DNA of 9,151 nt from JAGQTE01 sp964648005 (lineage in GTDB: Bacteria > Actinomycetota > Acidimicrobiia > Acidimicrobiales > Acidimicrobilacustridaceae), in the NCBI GenBank assembly GCA_964648005.1, contig CAZYKR010000180.1, forward strand, positions 1 to 9,151, written 5' to 3'. Positions within the stretch are counted from its first letter, which is position 1; every line of letters begins with the position of its first letter. A model generated the notes under the pieces. It was not told where the DNA came from. It did no database searches and saw only the letters and a program-made list of their open reading frames with translations. This document shows positions 1-5,984 of the stretch, piece by piece. The translations under genes and the position numbers were made by a program.

Positions 1-3000
1 TCGGTAGTCGGCAGCGCGGCCGACATCGATCGTCGCCTGCTCCAATGATGGTCCGAACACCGCGGCGCCGGACGTCACTTCAGCGGAGCCCAACAGGCTC
101 AGCCATCGGGCGAGCGCCGGACGTTCGTTCGGACGATGCGCCGAGACACCCGTCGAGGTCTGGCCGGAGAAGTGGTCTACAAGCAGTGCACAACCCGTAC
201 TCCGCGTAGGCCGCCTAGCGATGTCTGGCATGCCGGAATCGTCGAGATCGACAAGATGCATGTCGCAACCACCATTGCCATTGAACTGACCAATAAGTGG
301 AGCATCGTCGCCGTCCAATAGGCCGTCCAACGCACTCAGAGCATCGGGAGTTGATGCGAGCGCCAGCTCACCATCCTCCCGGCCCGCGATGACTCCGTCA
401 CTGTCGTCTCCCCGCCCCGTGAACACGATGTCGTCCCAATGGTCTCCGTCCAAGTCACCGACTCGCAATACGACGCGGTTCACATCAGTGGCTTCGAAAC
501 CAACGTCTGCATTGGTAGAGCTCGGTTGCCTATCGCCGGCACCGAATATCAGACTGTCATCGGCCGAGGGGCTTAGATCCATAAGGTAGAGCTCATCGCA
601 ACCTGGGCACGAGCCACCTGGATCTGCGAAGTCGCCGGCTATGATCGTCTCGAACGAAGTGGCCAGTTCGTCATCGAACTCGGCGAAGGCATCCTCCGCA
701 GAAGCCGTCCCGCCGTTCTTCGCCCCGTACCAGAAAGCATCGTCATCAACACCCGACGGGGTACCACCTGTAAACCAGAATACGTCGTCCCACTCATCCC
801 CATCGAAGTTCCCAACGTAGGCACTCGTCTGCGCGGATCCCTCGAAACCGGGCGACAAAGTGAGAGCCGCAGAATACTCGGCAACTACCTCCGGATAGCT
901 GGCCACGTTTGACCCGAAATAGACGATCGCGTCGTCCCCAGACTCGTCGAACAGATAGAGGTCATCTCCGAGACGGACGGAGGCGTTGGTCTCGTACCCG
1001 GCTTCGGTCACGCCGTCGATATCACCGTCGCCAAAATCGCCGATGATCGCCTGATCGAAGTTCGTCGGCACCCCTACGACCAACTCGGTGAACAGATTGG
1101 GCGGCAGAATCTCTTTGGGGAGTCCGACTGGGCATGTATCCGGTTGGCATACGGTGCCGGAGGCGAGTGCAACCTGATCATCGCTTGGATCGGGATCAAG
1201 CACCTGCCAGATCACGAGCTGCGGGGAGCCCGACGCGTACCAAAGCAAGTCGTCGCGACCGTCGCCATTGAAATCACCTAGGGAAGGGCTCAGGCCCGCG
1301 GGGGGACGGATAAAGGCACTTCCCGAGAAGCCTTCGAGCTTCGCTGAAGTCTCGTCCAGCAGCGGCGTCGGACGAAAGGTCCCGTCCGAAGTCCCGAGCC
1401 ACAGCGAATCGCACGCGACAAGTGCCGGCTCCGGCTGATGCCAATAGATGTCATCGATGCCATCGCCATCGAAGTCTCCAACGACCTGGTCGTACGGCAC
1501 TGCTTCGCCAGGACTCCCGATCAACTGTTGTCGGCCGGTATCGAGCTCGAACGGGTCCGTCTCGGGTTCGACCACATCCTCGGTGCCCAGCACCAAGCCG
1601 CCCCGCCTAGTCGCAGGGTCATTCGGTTCGGCGAGCAGACTGACGTAGAACGCGGCGATCTCACCATATGAGCCTTGCGCGTGGCCGAATCCGCACCAGC
1701 CGTCATGCTCGAGGGCGCCTGGCCCGTTGTTCGACCACCCGTCACGAGCAAACGCTCGCCAGTGGTTGATCATCGATCCTTGGACCGGCTGGTTGTCGAC
1801 GTCGTGCTCGAAGATCGCCACGGGCGCAGACCACGGCGGCAGTGTGCCATCGCCCAGTAGACGGAACCCCCCGGACTGGGGTGCTGCGCCCGCGATCGCG
1901 TTTGAGTAGCCGCCATAGGGCACACCCGGTGCTGGCGCGTTCGGGTCGTGTCGCGGCCGGCCCGGCGTCGTCGGGTCGGCTGCGAGGTCGAAGCTGAGGT
2001 GTCCGCCCGCGGAAGCCCCGGTGGCGAAGATCCTCTCTGCGTCAACTCCAGGAACCTCGGCGGGCCCATCCTTGAGCCAGCGGACGGCGGCCTGGATGTC
2101 ATCGAGTGCCGGTCCGCCGATCACGAGCTGGGCGAAGGCAGCGATGCCGCCGTCGCACTCCTCATCCTCACTCTTGAAGGCAGCGTCGTGAGCACCGGCG
2201 CAGTACCGCACGTCGGCGAAGTGGCGGACAAGACACGTGGAAACATCGCTCGTCGATGACATAGCCCAAGGCCGCTGACCGCTGCCCGCACAGAGGGGGG
2301 AGGCCATGAGCTGATCGAACAGGTTCGGATAGCCGGTGGCGGAGACATCATCAGACTCCAACGTCGGGTAGGGAAACAGGCCGCCTGCCGCACGCCACGA
2401 GAGCCAATACTCGCCAACTGGTGCATCGACTGCTCGCCACACGTCCACAGTCGTGCCGGTCGAGCCGATCTGTTCGTTGATCGCGTCCTCGAGGTCGGCA
2501 GCGTCGGCGGTTCGTGGGAGGCCATTCGCTTGCGCGGTTGCCGCACCAGGCAGATCCTCGAGCACGAGTTCCCAGGGGCCGACGCCCGGGCTCACGACGA
2601 TCTTGTGGGAATTCGCGGCCAAGCTGTCGCCGGCGTTCCAGTAGATCCCCAACCGCTTGCGGTAGTCGACCGAAACGGAGACATAGCCTCGCCGAGCGAA
2701 GTCCCTTCGAATTTCCGGATCGTCCCTTTCGGACCCAATACTCATCGATCCACCATGGACATGCAGCATCACCGGACGGTCCGTCGGCGCCGTCGCATCA
2801 TCGACGAACTCGACCCGGGCATACAGGGGGTCTGCCATGCGGAAGTGGTCAGCCCACTCACCCTCGGGTAGGGAGAACCCAACGCGGAGTCTGAAAACGT
2901 CCGAATCGTCATCGAAGGGACCGTCGGCGGCGATCTCGACACCGCCTACTGAGTAGACGGACGAACCGTTCCCAGGCCCTACCTCGATCGTGAGCGGAAA

Positions 3001-3741
3001 GGTGCCGCCGTTGTTCACTGATCGTACGAGTGCCCCATGGATGCGGACCTTCATGTCCGCCATCGCTGAATACACGTTGGACGGGATCTGGATCGCCGTA
3101 GGAGCACCCATTGTGTCGACGCCGTTGACCCGCTTGCCGATCGCCACCTCGATGGTTCCGGACGCGCCCGACGTTGCATCAAACTCCGCGAACACGTAGT
3201 TCGATCCGTTGTCCGCGCCGGCGAAGGTGATCCTGGAGCCAGCGGTGTCCTTGGCCACCACCATCGACAAGTCGACGATGCTCTGCTCCTGGTTCGACCA
3301 GAAGTTCTGAAGGTTGTAGATTCCGCTCGGAGCCGAGGCCGAGACCCTGCCGGCAGCCGCCGGGACCTCAGCGCGGGGATTCCCTCCTGGCGAGGGATCG
3401 ACCACCTCCATCGGGCCGTCGGTCGACCATGGCTTGCCGAAATTCGACCGCAACTCGTCCAGCTGCAGCGGCACGTTCGCGTCGTCGACGAGTGCTTGGC
3501 TGTGCGCGTCGAACGGTTCCAGGATGATCGAGTTCCCCGGATAGTCCGGATCCGGCACGACTGCCAGGTCTTGGCTCGTCAGTGCCACGTCAGCGGGATA
3601 GACGTAATCCCGGTATCGGACCGGTTCGTCGGCACCGGCCGGACGCGCTGTGACTCCGAAGCCGACGGCCTGCAACATGATCACTCCAGCCGCTGCAACA
3701 CACGCGCGCGACCGACGAAGATTCCCACCTCGGATCCCCAC
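1..3741 (-). CDS. Large secreted alpha/beta-hydrolase (esterase/lipase type) fused to FG-GAP/VCBS beta-propeller, 3' end outside window
   Basis: The minus frame is open from 3741 to the left edge: 1247 codons with no stop, translated by hand. The GTG at 3741 is chosen because GGAGG lies 4 nt upstream and the result is a good signal peptide (basic Arg9, Arg10, Arg12; hydrophobic stretch; likely cleavage after Ala37 in PAGA/DE). Residues ~110-310 look beta-rich and unrecognised. The hydrolase domain follows: oxyanion HGG at 329-331, VDYRKR near 358-363, nucleophile elbow GASAGG with Ser577, probable acid Asp649 (HDVDNQP) and probable His687 (GFGH). About 180 residues (~366-547) interrupt it between the DYR strand and the DIQAAVRWL helix. 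After a linker come seven FG-GAP repeats (~755-1165) and an unrecognised tail. It should act outside the cell or at its surface as a carboxylester hydrolase; the substrate is unknown. Sampled lines are 55-62% G+C against ~73% for the neighbours. Architecture is confident; exact function is inferred. Confidence 0.88.
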   Translation of the reverse strand, partial: MGIRGGNLRRSRACVAAAGVIMLQAVGFGVTARPAGADEPVRYRDYVYPADVALTSQDLAVVPDPDYPGNSIILEPFDAHSQALVDDANVPLQLDELRSNFGKPWSTDGPMEVVDPSPGGNPRAEVPAAAGRVSASAPSGIYNLQNFWSNQEQSIVDLSMVVAKDTAGSRITFAGADNGSNYVFAEFDATSGASGTIEVAIGKRVNGVDTMGAPTAIQIPSNVYSAMADMKVRIHGALVRSVNNGGTFPLTIEVGPGNGSSVYSVGGVEIAADGPFDDDSDVFRLRVGFSLPEGEWADHFRMADPLYARVEFVDDATAPTDRPVMLHVHGGSMSIGSERDDPEIRRDFARRGYVSVSVDYRKRLGIYWNAGDSLAANSHKIVVSPGVGPWELVLEDLPGAATAQANGLPRTADAADLEDAINEQIGSTGTTVDVWRAVDAPVGEYWLSWRAAGGLFPYPTLESDDVSATGYPNLFDQLMASPLCAGSGQRPWAMSSTSDVSTCLVRHFADVRYCAGAHDAAFKSEDEECDGGIAAFAQLVIGGPALDDIQAAVRWLKDGPAEVPGVDAERIFATGASAGGHLSFDLAADPTTPGRPRHDPNAPAPGVPYGGYSNAIAGAAPQSGGFRLLGDGTLPPWSAPVAIFEHDVDNQPVQGSMINHWRAFARDGWSNNGPGALEHDGWCGFGHAQGSYGEIAAFYVSLLAEPNDPATRRGGLVLGTEDVVEPETDPFELDTGRQQLIGSPGEAVPYDQVVGDFDGDGIDDIYWHQPEPALVACDSLWLGTSDGTFRPTPLLDETSAKLEGFSGSAFIRPPAGLSPSLGDFNGDGRDDLLWYASGSPQLVIWQVLDPDPSDDQVALASGTVCQPDTCPVGLPKEILPPNLFTELVVGVPTNFDQAIIGDFGDGDIDGVTEAGYETNASVRLGDDLYLFDESGDDAIVYFGSNVASYPEVVAEYSAALTLSPGFEGSAQTSAYVGNFDGDEWDDVFWFTGGTPSGVDDDAFWYGAKNGGTASAEDAFAEFDDELATSFETIIAGDFADPGGSCPGCDELYLMDLSPSADDSLIFGAGDRQPSSTNADVGFEATDVNRVVLRVGDLDGDHWDDIVFTGRGDDSDGVIAGREDGELALASTPDALSALDGLLDGDDAPLIGQFNGNGGCDMHLVDLDDSGMPDIARRPTRSTGCALLVDHFSGQTSTGVSAHRPNERPALARWLSLLGSAEVTSGAAVFGPSLEQATIDVGRAADYR
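241..1479 (-). repeat. Seven FG-GAP/VCBS repeats forming a predicted integrin-like beta-propeller
   Basis: Seven in-frame copies of a G-D-F-x-G-D-x-x-D-D loop followed by a hydrophobic strand, inside the secreted hydrolase gene. The loops lie at 1441-1479 (GDFDGDGIDDIYW), 1237-1278 (GDFNGDGRDDLLWY), 1015-1041 (GDFGDGDID), 772-813 (GNFDGDEWDDVFWF), 577-636 (GDFADPGGSCPGCDELY), 421-459 (GDLDGDHWDDIVF) and 241-291 (GQFNGNGGCDMHLVD). Spacing between loops is 67, 79, 76, 59, 59 and 56 residues, as expected for propeller blades. In this family the Asp-rich loops bind calcium. Copies 1, 2, 4 and 6 are canonical; 3, 5 and 7 are altered, with Cys entering loops 5 and 7. Seven is the number that closes an integrin-alpha-type propeller. 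The repeats are diverged at DNA level, so this is a protein repeat and not a recent DNA duplication. Confidence 0.9.
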
Positions 3742-3745
3742 GATT

Positions 3746-3750
3746 CCTCC
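3746..3750 (-). promoter_or_regulatory. Ribosome binding site deciding the GTG start of the secreted hydrolase
   Basis: On the minus strand the bases before GTG 3741 read GGGAGGAATC. This is a strong anti-SD match (GGAGG) with a slightly short 4-nt gap. The next possible starts (GTG 3693, ATG 3678) lie inside the hydrophobic core of the signal peptide and would remove its basic n-region, so the GTG at 3741 is preferred. The frame is open further upstream, so a longer N-terminus is formally possible. Confidence 0.6.
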
Positions 3751-3757
3751 CAAGAAG

Positions 3758-3768
3758 TCCCGCCGGGA
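3758..3768. other. 11-bp perfect palindrome (TCCCGcCGGGA) upstream of the secreted hydrolase
   Basis: The 92-bp gap between the ligase stop (3834) and the hydrolase start (3741) contains TCCCG-C-CGGGA on the plus strand, centred about 22 bp before the GTG. It could be an operator half-site pair or chance in GC-rich DNA. The loop is too small for a stable hairpin terminator. I saw no convincing -10/-35 pair or intrinsic terminator with a T-tract in this gap, so whether the hydrolase is read through from the ligase gene or has its own promoter is unresolved. Confidence 0.25.
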
Positions 3769-3833
3769 GTCTTGCAGATCAAGGAACCGCGTGCGCTGGG
3801 GACGCCGCGCGCGACGCCGAGCCCGTGGCGACG

Positions 3834-5213
3834 TCAGATGATCTCGAAGTAGCGGCGCAGCTCCCAGTCCGTGACGGCGTCGGCATGCTGGCGCCACTCC
3901 CATTCGCGAGTGGCGACGAAGTGGTCGACGAAGTCGGCGCCGAGCAGGTCCCGCATCACGGTGGACTCGCGCAGCCGGGCCGTCGCCTCGAACAGCGTGC
4001 GGGGCAGCCGCTCTGCCGACGGGTCGGCGTAGCCGCTGCCGATCGTCTCGGGCCGCAGCTCCAGCCCCTGCTCGATCCCCCACAGGCCCGCCGCCAGGGA
4101 CGCTGCCACCGACAGGTACGGGTTGGCGTCCGAGCCCGGCACCCGGAACTCGAGGCGCGTCGACTTGGTCGATCCGGGGATGACCCGACACGCCACGGTG
4201 CGGTTGTCGATGCCCCAGGTCGGCGTCGTCGGCGCCCAGAAGCCGTCCACGAGGCGCTTGTAGGAGTTGACCGTCGGCGCCACCAGCACCAGCAGCTCCG
4301 GCAGCAACGTCAGGATGCCCGCCAGGTACGAGCGGAACAGCTCGCTCATGCCGTGCGGCGCCGACGGGTCGACGAACAGGTTGCGCTCCCGGTCGAGGTC
4401 CCACAGCGACTGGTGGGTGTGGCCGGAGCACCCCGGCAGGTCGGTGTTCACCCGGGCCATGAACGTCGGCAGGATGCCGAAGCGGTGGGCGATTTCCTTC
4501 ACGCCGGCCTTGAACAGCAGCGCCCGGTCGGCCGACTCCATCGCCGTCGAGTACAGGATCGCCGCCTCGAGGACGCCCGGCCCGGTCTCGGTGTGCAGGC
4601 CCTCCAACGGCACGCCGAACTCCCGCAGCTCGGTGAGCATCGCTTCGAAGTACTCCTGGTTGTGCGCCTGGCGCAGCACCGAGTACCCGAACATGCCGGG
4701 CGTGAGCGGTTGCAGGTCGCGGAAGTCCTTGTCGTGCACCGACGTCGGCGTCTCGCGGAAGTTGAAGAACTCGAACTCGAGGCCGAACAGCCCCAGGTAC
4801 CCCATCGACGCCGCCTGGTCGACGACCCGCTGGAGCAGCCGACGCGGGCACACGACGGTGTCGGGCGTCGAGCCGACGTAGTCGCACAGGAAGAAGTGCC
4901 GTTCGGACTCCCACGGCACCCGCCGGTGCGTCGAGAGGTCGATGCGCACCGAGCCGTCGGGGTAGCCCGTCTTCCAGCTCGTGTAGTCGACGTTGTCGTA
5001 GCACTCGTCCGACGAGTCCCAGCCGAAGACGACGTCGCAGAACCCGAAGCCGTCCTCGACGGCGCCGAGGAACTTGGTCTTGTCGAGGTACTTGCCGCGC
5101 AGCACCCCGTCGATGTCGACGATGGCGACCTTGACGTAGTCCGCCTGGTCGTGGCGGATCTCCTCGAGGACGGTCTGCTCGGCGTGGGTGAGGCTGCGGG
5201 GCTCGTTGGTCAC
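3834..5213 (-). CDS. Glutamine synthetase family protein (probable gamma-glutamyl ligase)
   Basis: 459 residues, full length for the GS-I-like family, GTG start at 5213, TGA stop. The family makes a gamma-glutamyl amide from glutamate, ATP and ammonia or an amine, in the cytoplasm. Visible catalytic-domain landmarks are Glu146 and Glu148 (LEFEFF), Glu209 and Glu216 (TETGPGVLEAA), the SGHTHQS segment (264-268, His265/His267), NSYKRL (316-321), NRT (337-339), and Glu355/Arg357 in RLEFRVPG. The adenylylation-site segment of housekeeping GlnA (NLYDLP-type) is not present. The C-terminus (WELRRYFEI) is unlike the classical enzyme. This suggests a paralogue using an amine rather than the main GlnA; actinobacterial GS-like paralogues such as GlnA3 and GlnA4 act on polyamines or ethanolamine. 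The substrate cannot be read from the sequence. It lies 19 bp downstream of the PQ-loop gene on the same strand, so co-transcription is plausible. Confidence 0.9.
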   Translation of the reverse strand: MTNEPRSLTHAEQTVLEEIRHDQADYVKVAIVDIDGVLRGKYLDKTKFLGAVEDGFGFCDVVFGWDSSDECYDNVDYTSWKTGYPDGSVRIDLSTHRRVPWESERHFFLCDYVGSTPDTVVCPRRLLQRVVDQAASMGYLGLFGLEFEFFNFRETPTSVHDKDFRDLQPLTPGMFGYSVLRQAHNQEYFEAMLTELREFGVPLEGLHTETGPGVLEAAILYSTAMESADRALLFKAGVKEIAHRFGILPTFMARVNTDLPGCSGHTHQSLWDLDRERNLFVDPSAPHGMSELFRSYLAGILTLLPELLVLVAPTVNSYKRLVDGFWAPTTPTWGIDNRTVACRVIPGSTKSTRLEFRVPGSDANPYLSVAASLAAGLWGIEQGLELRPETIGSGYADPSAERLPRTLFEATARLRESTVMRDLLGADFVDHFVATREWEWRQHADAVTDWELRRYFEII

Positions 5214-5221
5214 GGGCGGCG

Positions 5222-5227
5222 AGTCTA
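5222..5227 (-). promoter_or_regulatory. Candidate -10 hexamer TAGACT for a near-leaderless ligase transcript
   Basis: Minus-strand TAGACT (TAnnnT) sits exactly 8 nt before the GTG start of the ligase gene, and no Shine-Dalgarno sequence lies between them (spacer CGCCGCCC). This geometry would start transcription at or within about two bases of the GTG. The -35 region is weak (GCGACG at 17 nt spacing). It may supplement read-through from the PQ-loop gene. Confidence 0.35.
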
Positions 5228-5232
5228 GGGAC

Positions 5233-5838
5233 TCACACCGTGGCCGTCGCCGGGGCCAGGTCGGGGTCGCCGCCGACGACGAACCGTCGTGTCCAGGCGA
5301 TGCGACCGAGCACGATCACCGCCGCCGTCGACAGCACCACGGCGTACCCGAGCAGCGCCCCGTCGCCGACGGCGAGGCCGTACGCGCCCCACAGCGCGGC
5401 GTCGGCGATCGACACCAGCCACGTCGCCGGCGCGATGCCCCGAAGGTCCGACTGTCGAAGCGCCACCAGCACCTGCGGCCCGGTCGTGATGACGACGCTC
5501 AACCCCAACACCACGCCGAGGACACCGGCCACACCCGCCAGCACGAAGACCGCCGCCAGCGCCCCGACGATCGCCAGATCGCGCGGCCGGGTCTCCCGGC
5601 GCAGCAGCACAACCGTCCACACGCCGGGCACGGCGGCGACGACCGACACCCACAGCACGGGCGGCAGGTCGGCCGAGGCGCCGTAGGCGGCCCAGCCGAG
5701 GTCGCACAGCAGCGCGTTCCACGCCGCCACAGTCGACACGCCCGCCGGCAGGCCGGTGCGCCACAACCGCACGGGTTGGGGCAGGAGTCGCAGCACATAT
5801 GTGATCGAGGCGATCCAGCCCAACAGCTCCGGCGTCAC
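5233..5838 (-). CDS. SWEET-like membrane protein with two PQ-loop repeats
   Basis: 201 residues from GTG 5838; an upstream in-frame ATG at 5886 would add 16 residues that overlap the intergenic repeat and look non-coding. Two homologous halves are visible. The first has LLPQPVRLWR (PQ at 20-21), then GVSTVAAW and GWAAYG. The second has ITTGPQVLVALR (PQ at 121-122), then GIAPATW and LWGAYG. Most of the rest is hydrophobic, and by eye about seven membrane segments fit, the usual count for a full-length SWEET rather than a three-helix SemiSWEET. SWEETs move sugars passively down their gradient; other PQ-loop proteins carry amino acids or act differently, so the cargo is open. It is divergent from the FGGY kinase, which would fit sugar entry followed by phosphorylation, and it is directly upstream of the ligase gene. 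No Shine-Dalgarno is evident. Confidence 0.82.
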   Translation of the reverse strand: MTPELLGWIASITYVLRLLPQPVRLWRTGLPAGVSTVAAWNALLCDLGWAAYGASADLPPVLWVSVVAAVPGVWTVVLLRRETRPRDLAIVGALAAVFVLAGVAGVLGVVLGLSVVITTGPQVLVALRQSDLRGIAPATWLVSIADAALWGAYGLAVGDGALLGYAVVLSTAAVIVLGRIAWTRRFVVGGDPDLAPATATV

Positions 5839-5846
5839 GGCCGCAG

Positions 5847-5852
5847 ACGCTA
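5847..5852 (-). promoter_or_regulatory. Candidate -10 hexamer TAGCGT for the PQ-loop gene
   Basis: Minus-strand TAGCGT lies 8 nt before the GTG at 5838, the same hexamer-to-start spacing as at the downstream ligase gene. No Shine-Dalgarno sequence intervenes (spacer CTGCGGCC). This supports both the GTG start and a leaderless or nearly leaderless message. No good -35 box is visible; the expected -35 region lies within the tandem repeat. Confidence 0.35.
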
Positions 5853-5855
5853 GCG

Positions 5856-5888
5856 GGCAGGCGACGCAACCCGGCAGGCGACGCAACC
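5856..5888. repeat. 16-bp tandem direct repeat in the divergent intergenic region (candidate operator)
   Basis: The 16-mer GGCAGGCGACGCAACC occurs at 5856-5871 and again, identically, at 5873-5888, a period of 17 bp. It sits just upstream of the candidate -10 of the PQ-loop gene, where a -35 box would be, and about 55 bp upstream of the candidate -10 of the kinase. Exact copies in non-coding DNA between divergent genes suggest a binding site for a regulator of one or both. A slippage duplication without function is the alternative. No regulator gene is in the window. Confidence 0.6.
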
Positions 5889-5941
5889 ACGGCCGACCAC
5901 CGGCGGAAGGCCAGCCGGCGCCGCCGGCGTGGCGCGCGCAG

Positions 5942-5947
5942 TAGCGT
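5942..5947 (+). promoter_or_regulatory. Candidate -10 hexamer TAGCGT for the kinase-acetyltransferase operon
   Basis: Plus-strand TAGCGT is the same hexamer found before the PQ-loop gene on the other strand. Transcription would begin near 5954, giving a leader of about 31 nt before the ATG at 5985. The upstream sequence is very GC-rich and shows no clear -35 box. It also overlaps an in-frame GTG at 5946 that could be mistaken for the start codon. Confidence 0.3.
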
Positions 5948-5973
5948 GACCGGCTCGACGGACACAGGCGGAC

Positions 5974-5977
5974 GGAG
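5974..5977 (+). promoter_or_regulatory. Ribosome binding site deciding the ATG start of the FGGY kinase
   Basis: GGAG at 5974-5977, within GGACGGAG, lies 7 nt before ATG 5985. An in-frame GTG at 5946 would add 13 residues but overlaps the candidate -10 hexamer and has no Shine-Dalgarno. The ATG places the conserved YILAIDLGTGG strand 10 residues in, as is usual for FGGY kinases. Confidence 0.6.
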
Positions 5978-5984
5978 CGCGCAC

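Noticed and set aside
3700..3720. Twin-arginine (Tat) export signal in the secreted hydrolase, because of an Arg-Arg pair near the N-terminus
   Set aside because: The segment LRRSRA lacks the usual hydrophobic residue pattern after RR, so an ordinary Sec signal peptide is the safer reading, though Tat is not excluded.
1..3741. Apparent gene desert filled with short overlapping ORFs on both strands (for example plus 1438-1671, minus 2121-2546, plus 3496-3852)
   Set aside because: All are shadows of the single open minus-strand frame, whose translation gives coherent signal peptide, hydrolase and FG-GAP motifs. It looks empty only because its stop lies beyond the left edge.
3825..5228. 467-codon plus-strand ORF opposite the glutamine-synthetase-family gene
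   Set aside because: Its translation is low-complexity Arg/Val/Ala/Gln-rich with no recognisable motif, as expected for the antisense of a GC-rich gene. The minus-strand protein has clear GS landmarks.
5913..5940. GC-rich GCCGGCG-type repeats upstream of the kinase
   Set aside because: Short, imperfect and expected by chance at this base composition; unlike the exact 16-bp repeat, they support no specific site.
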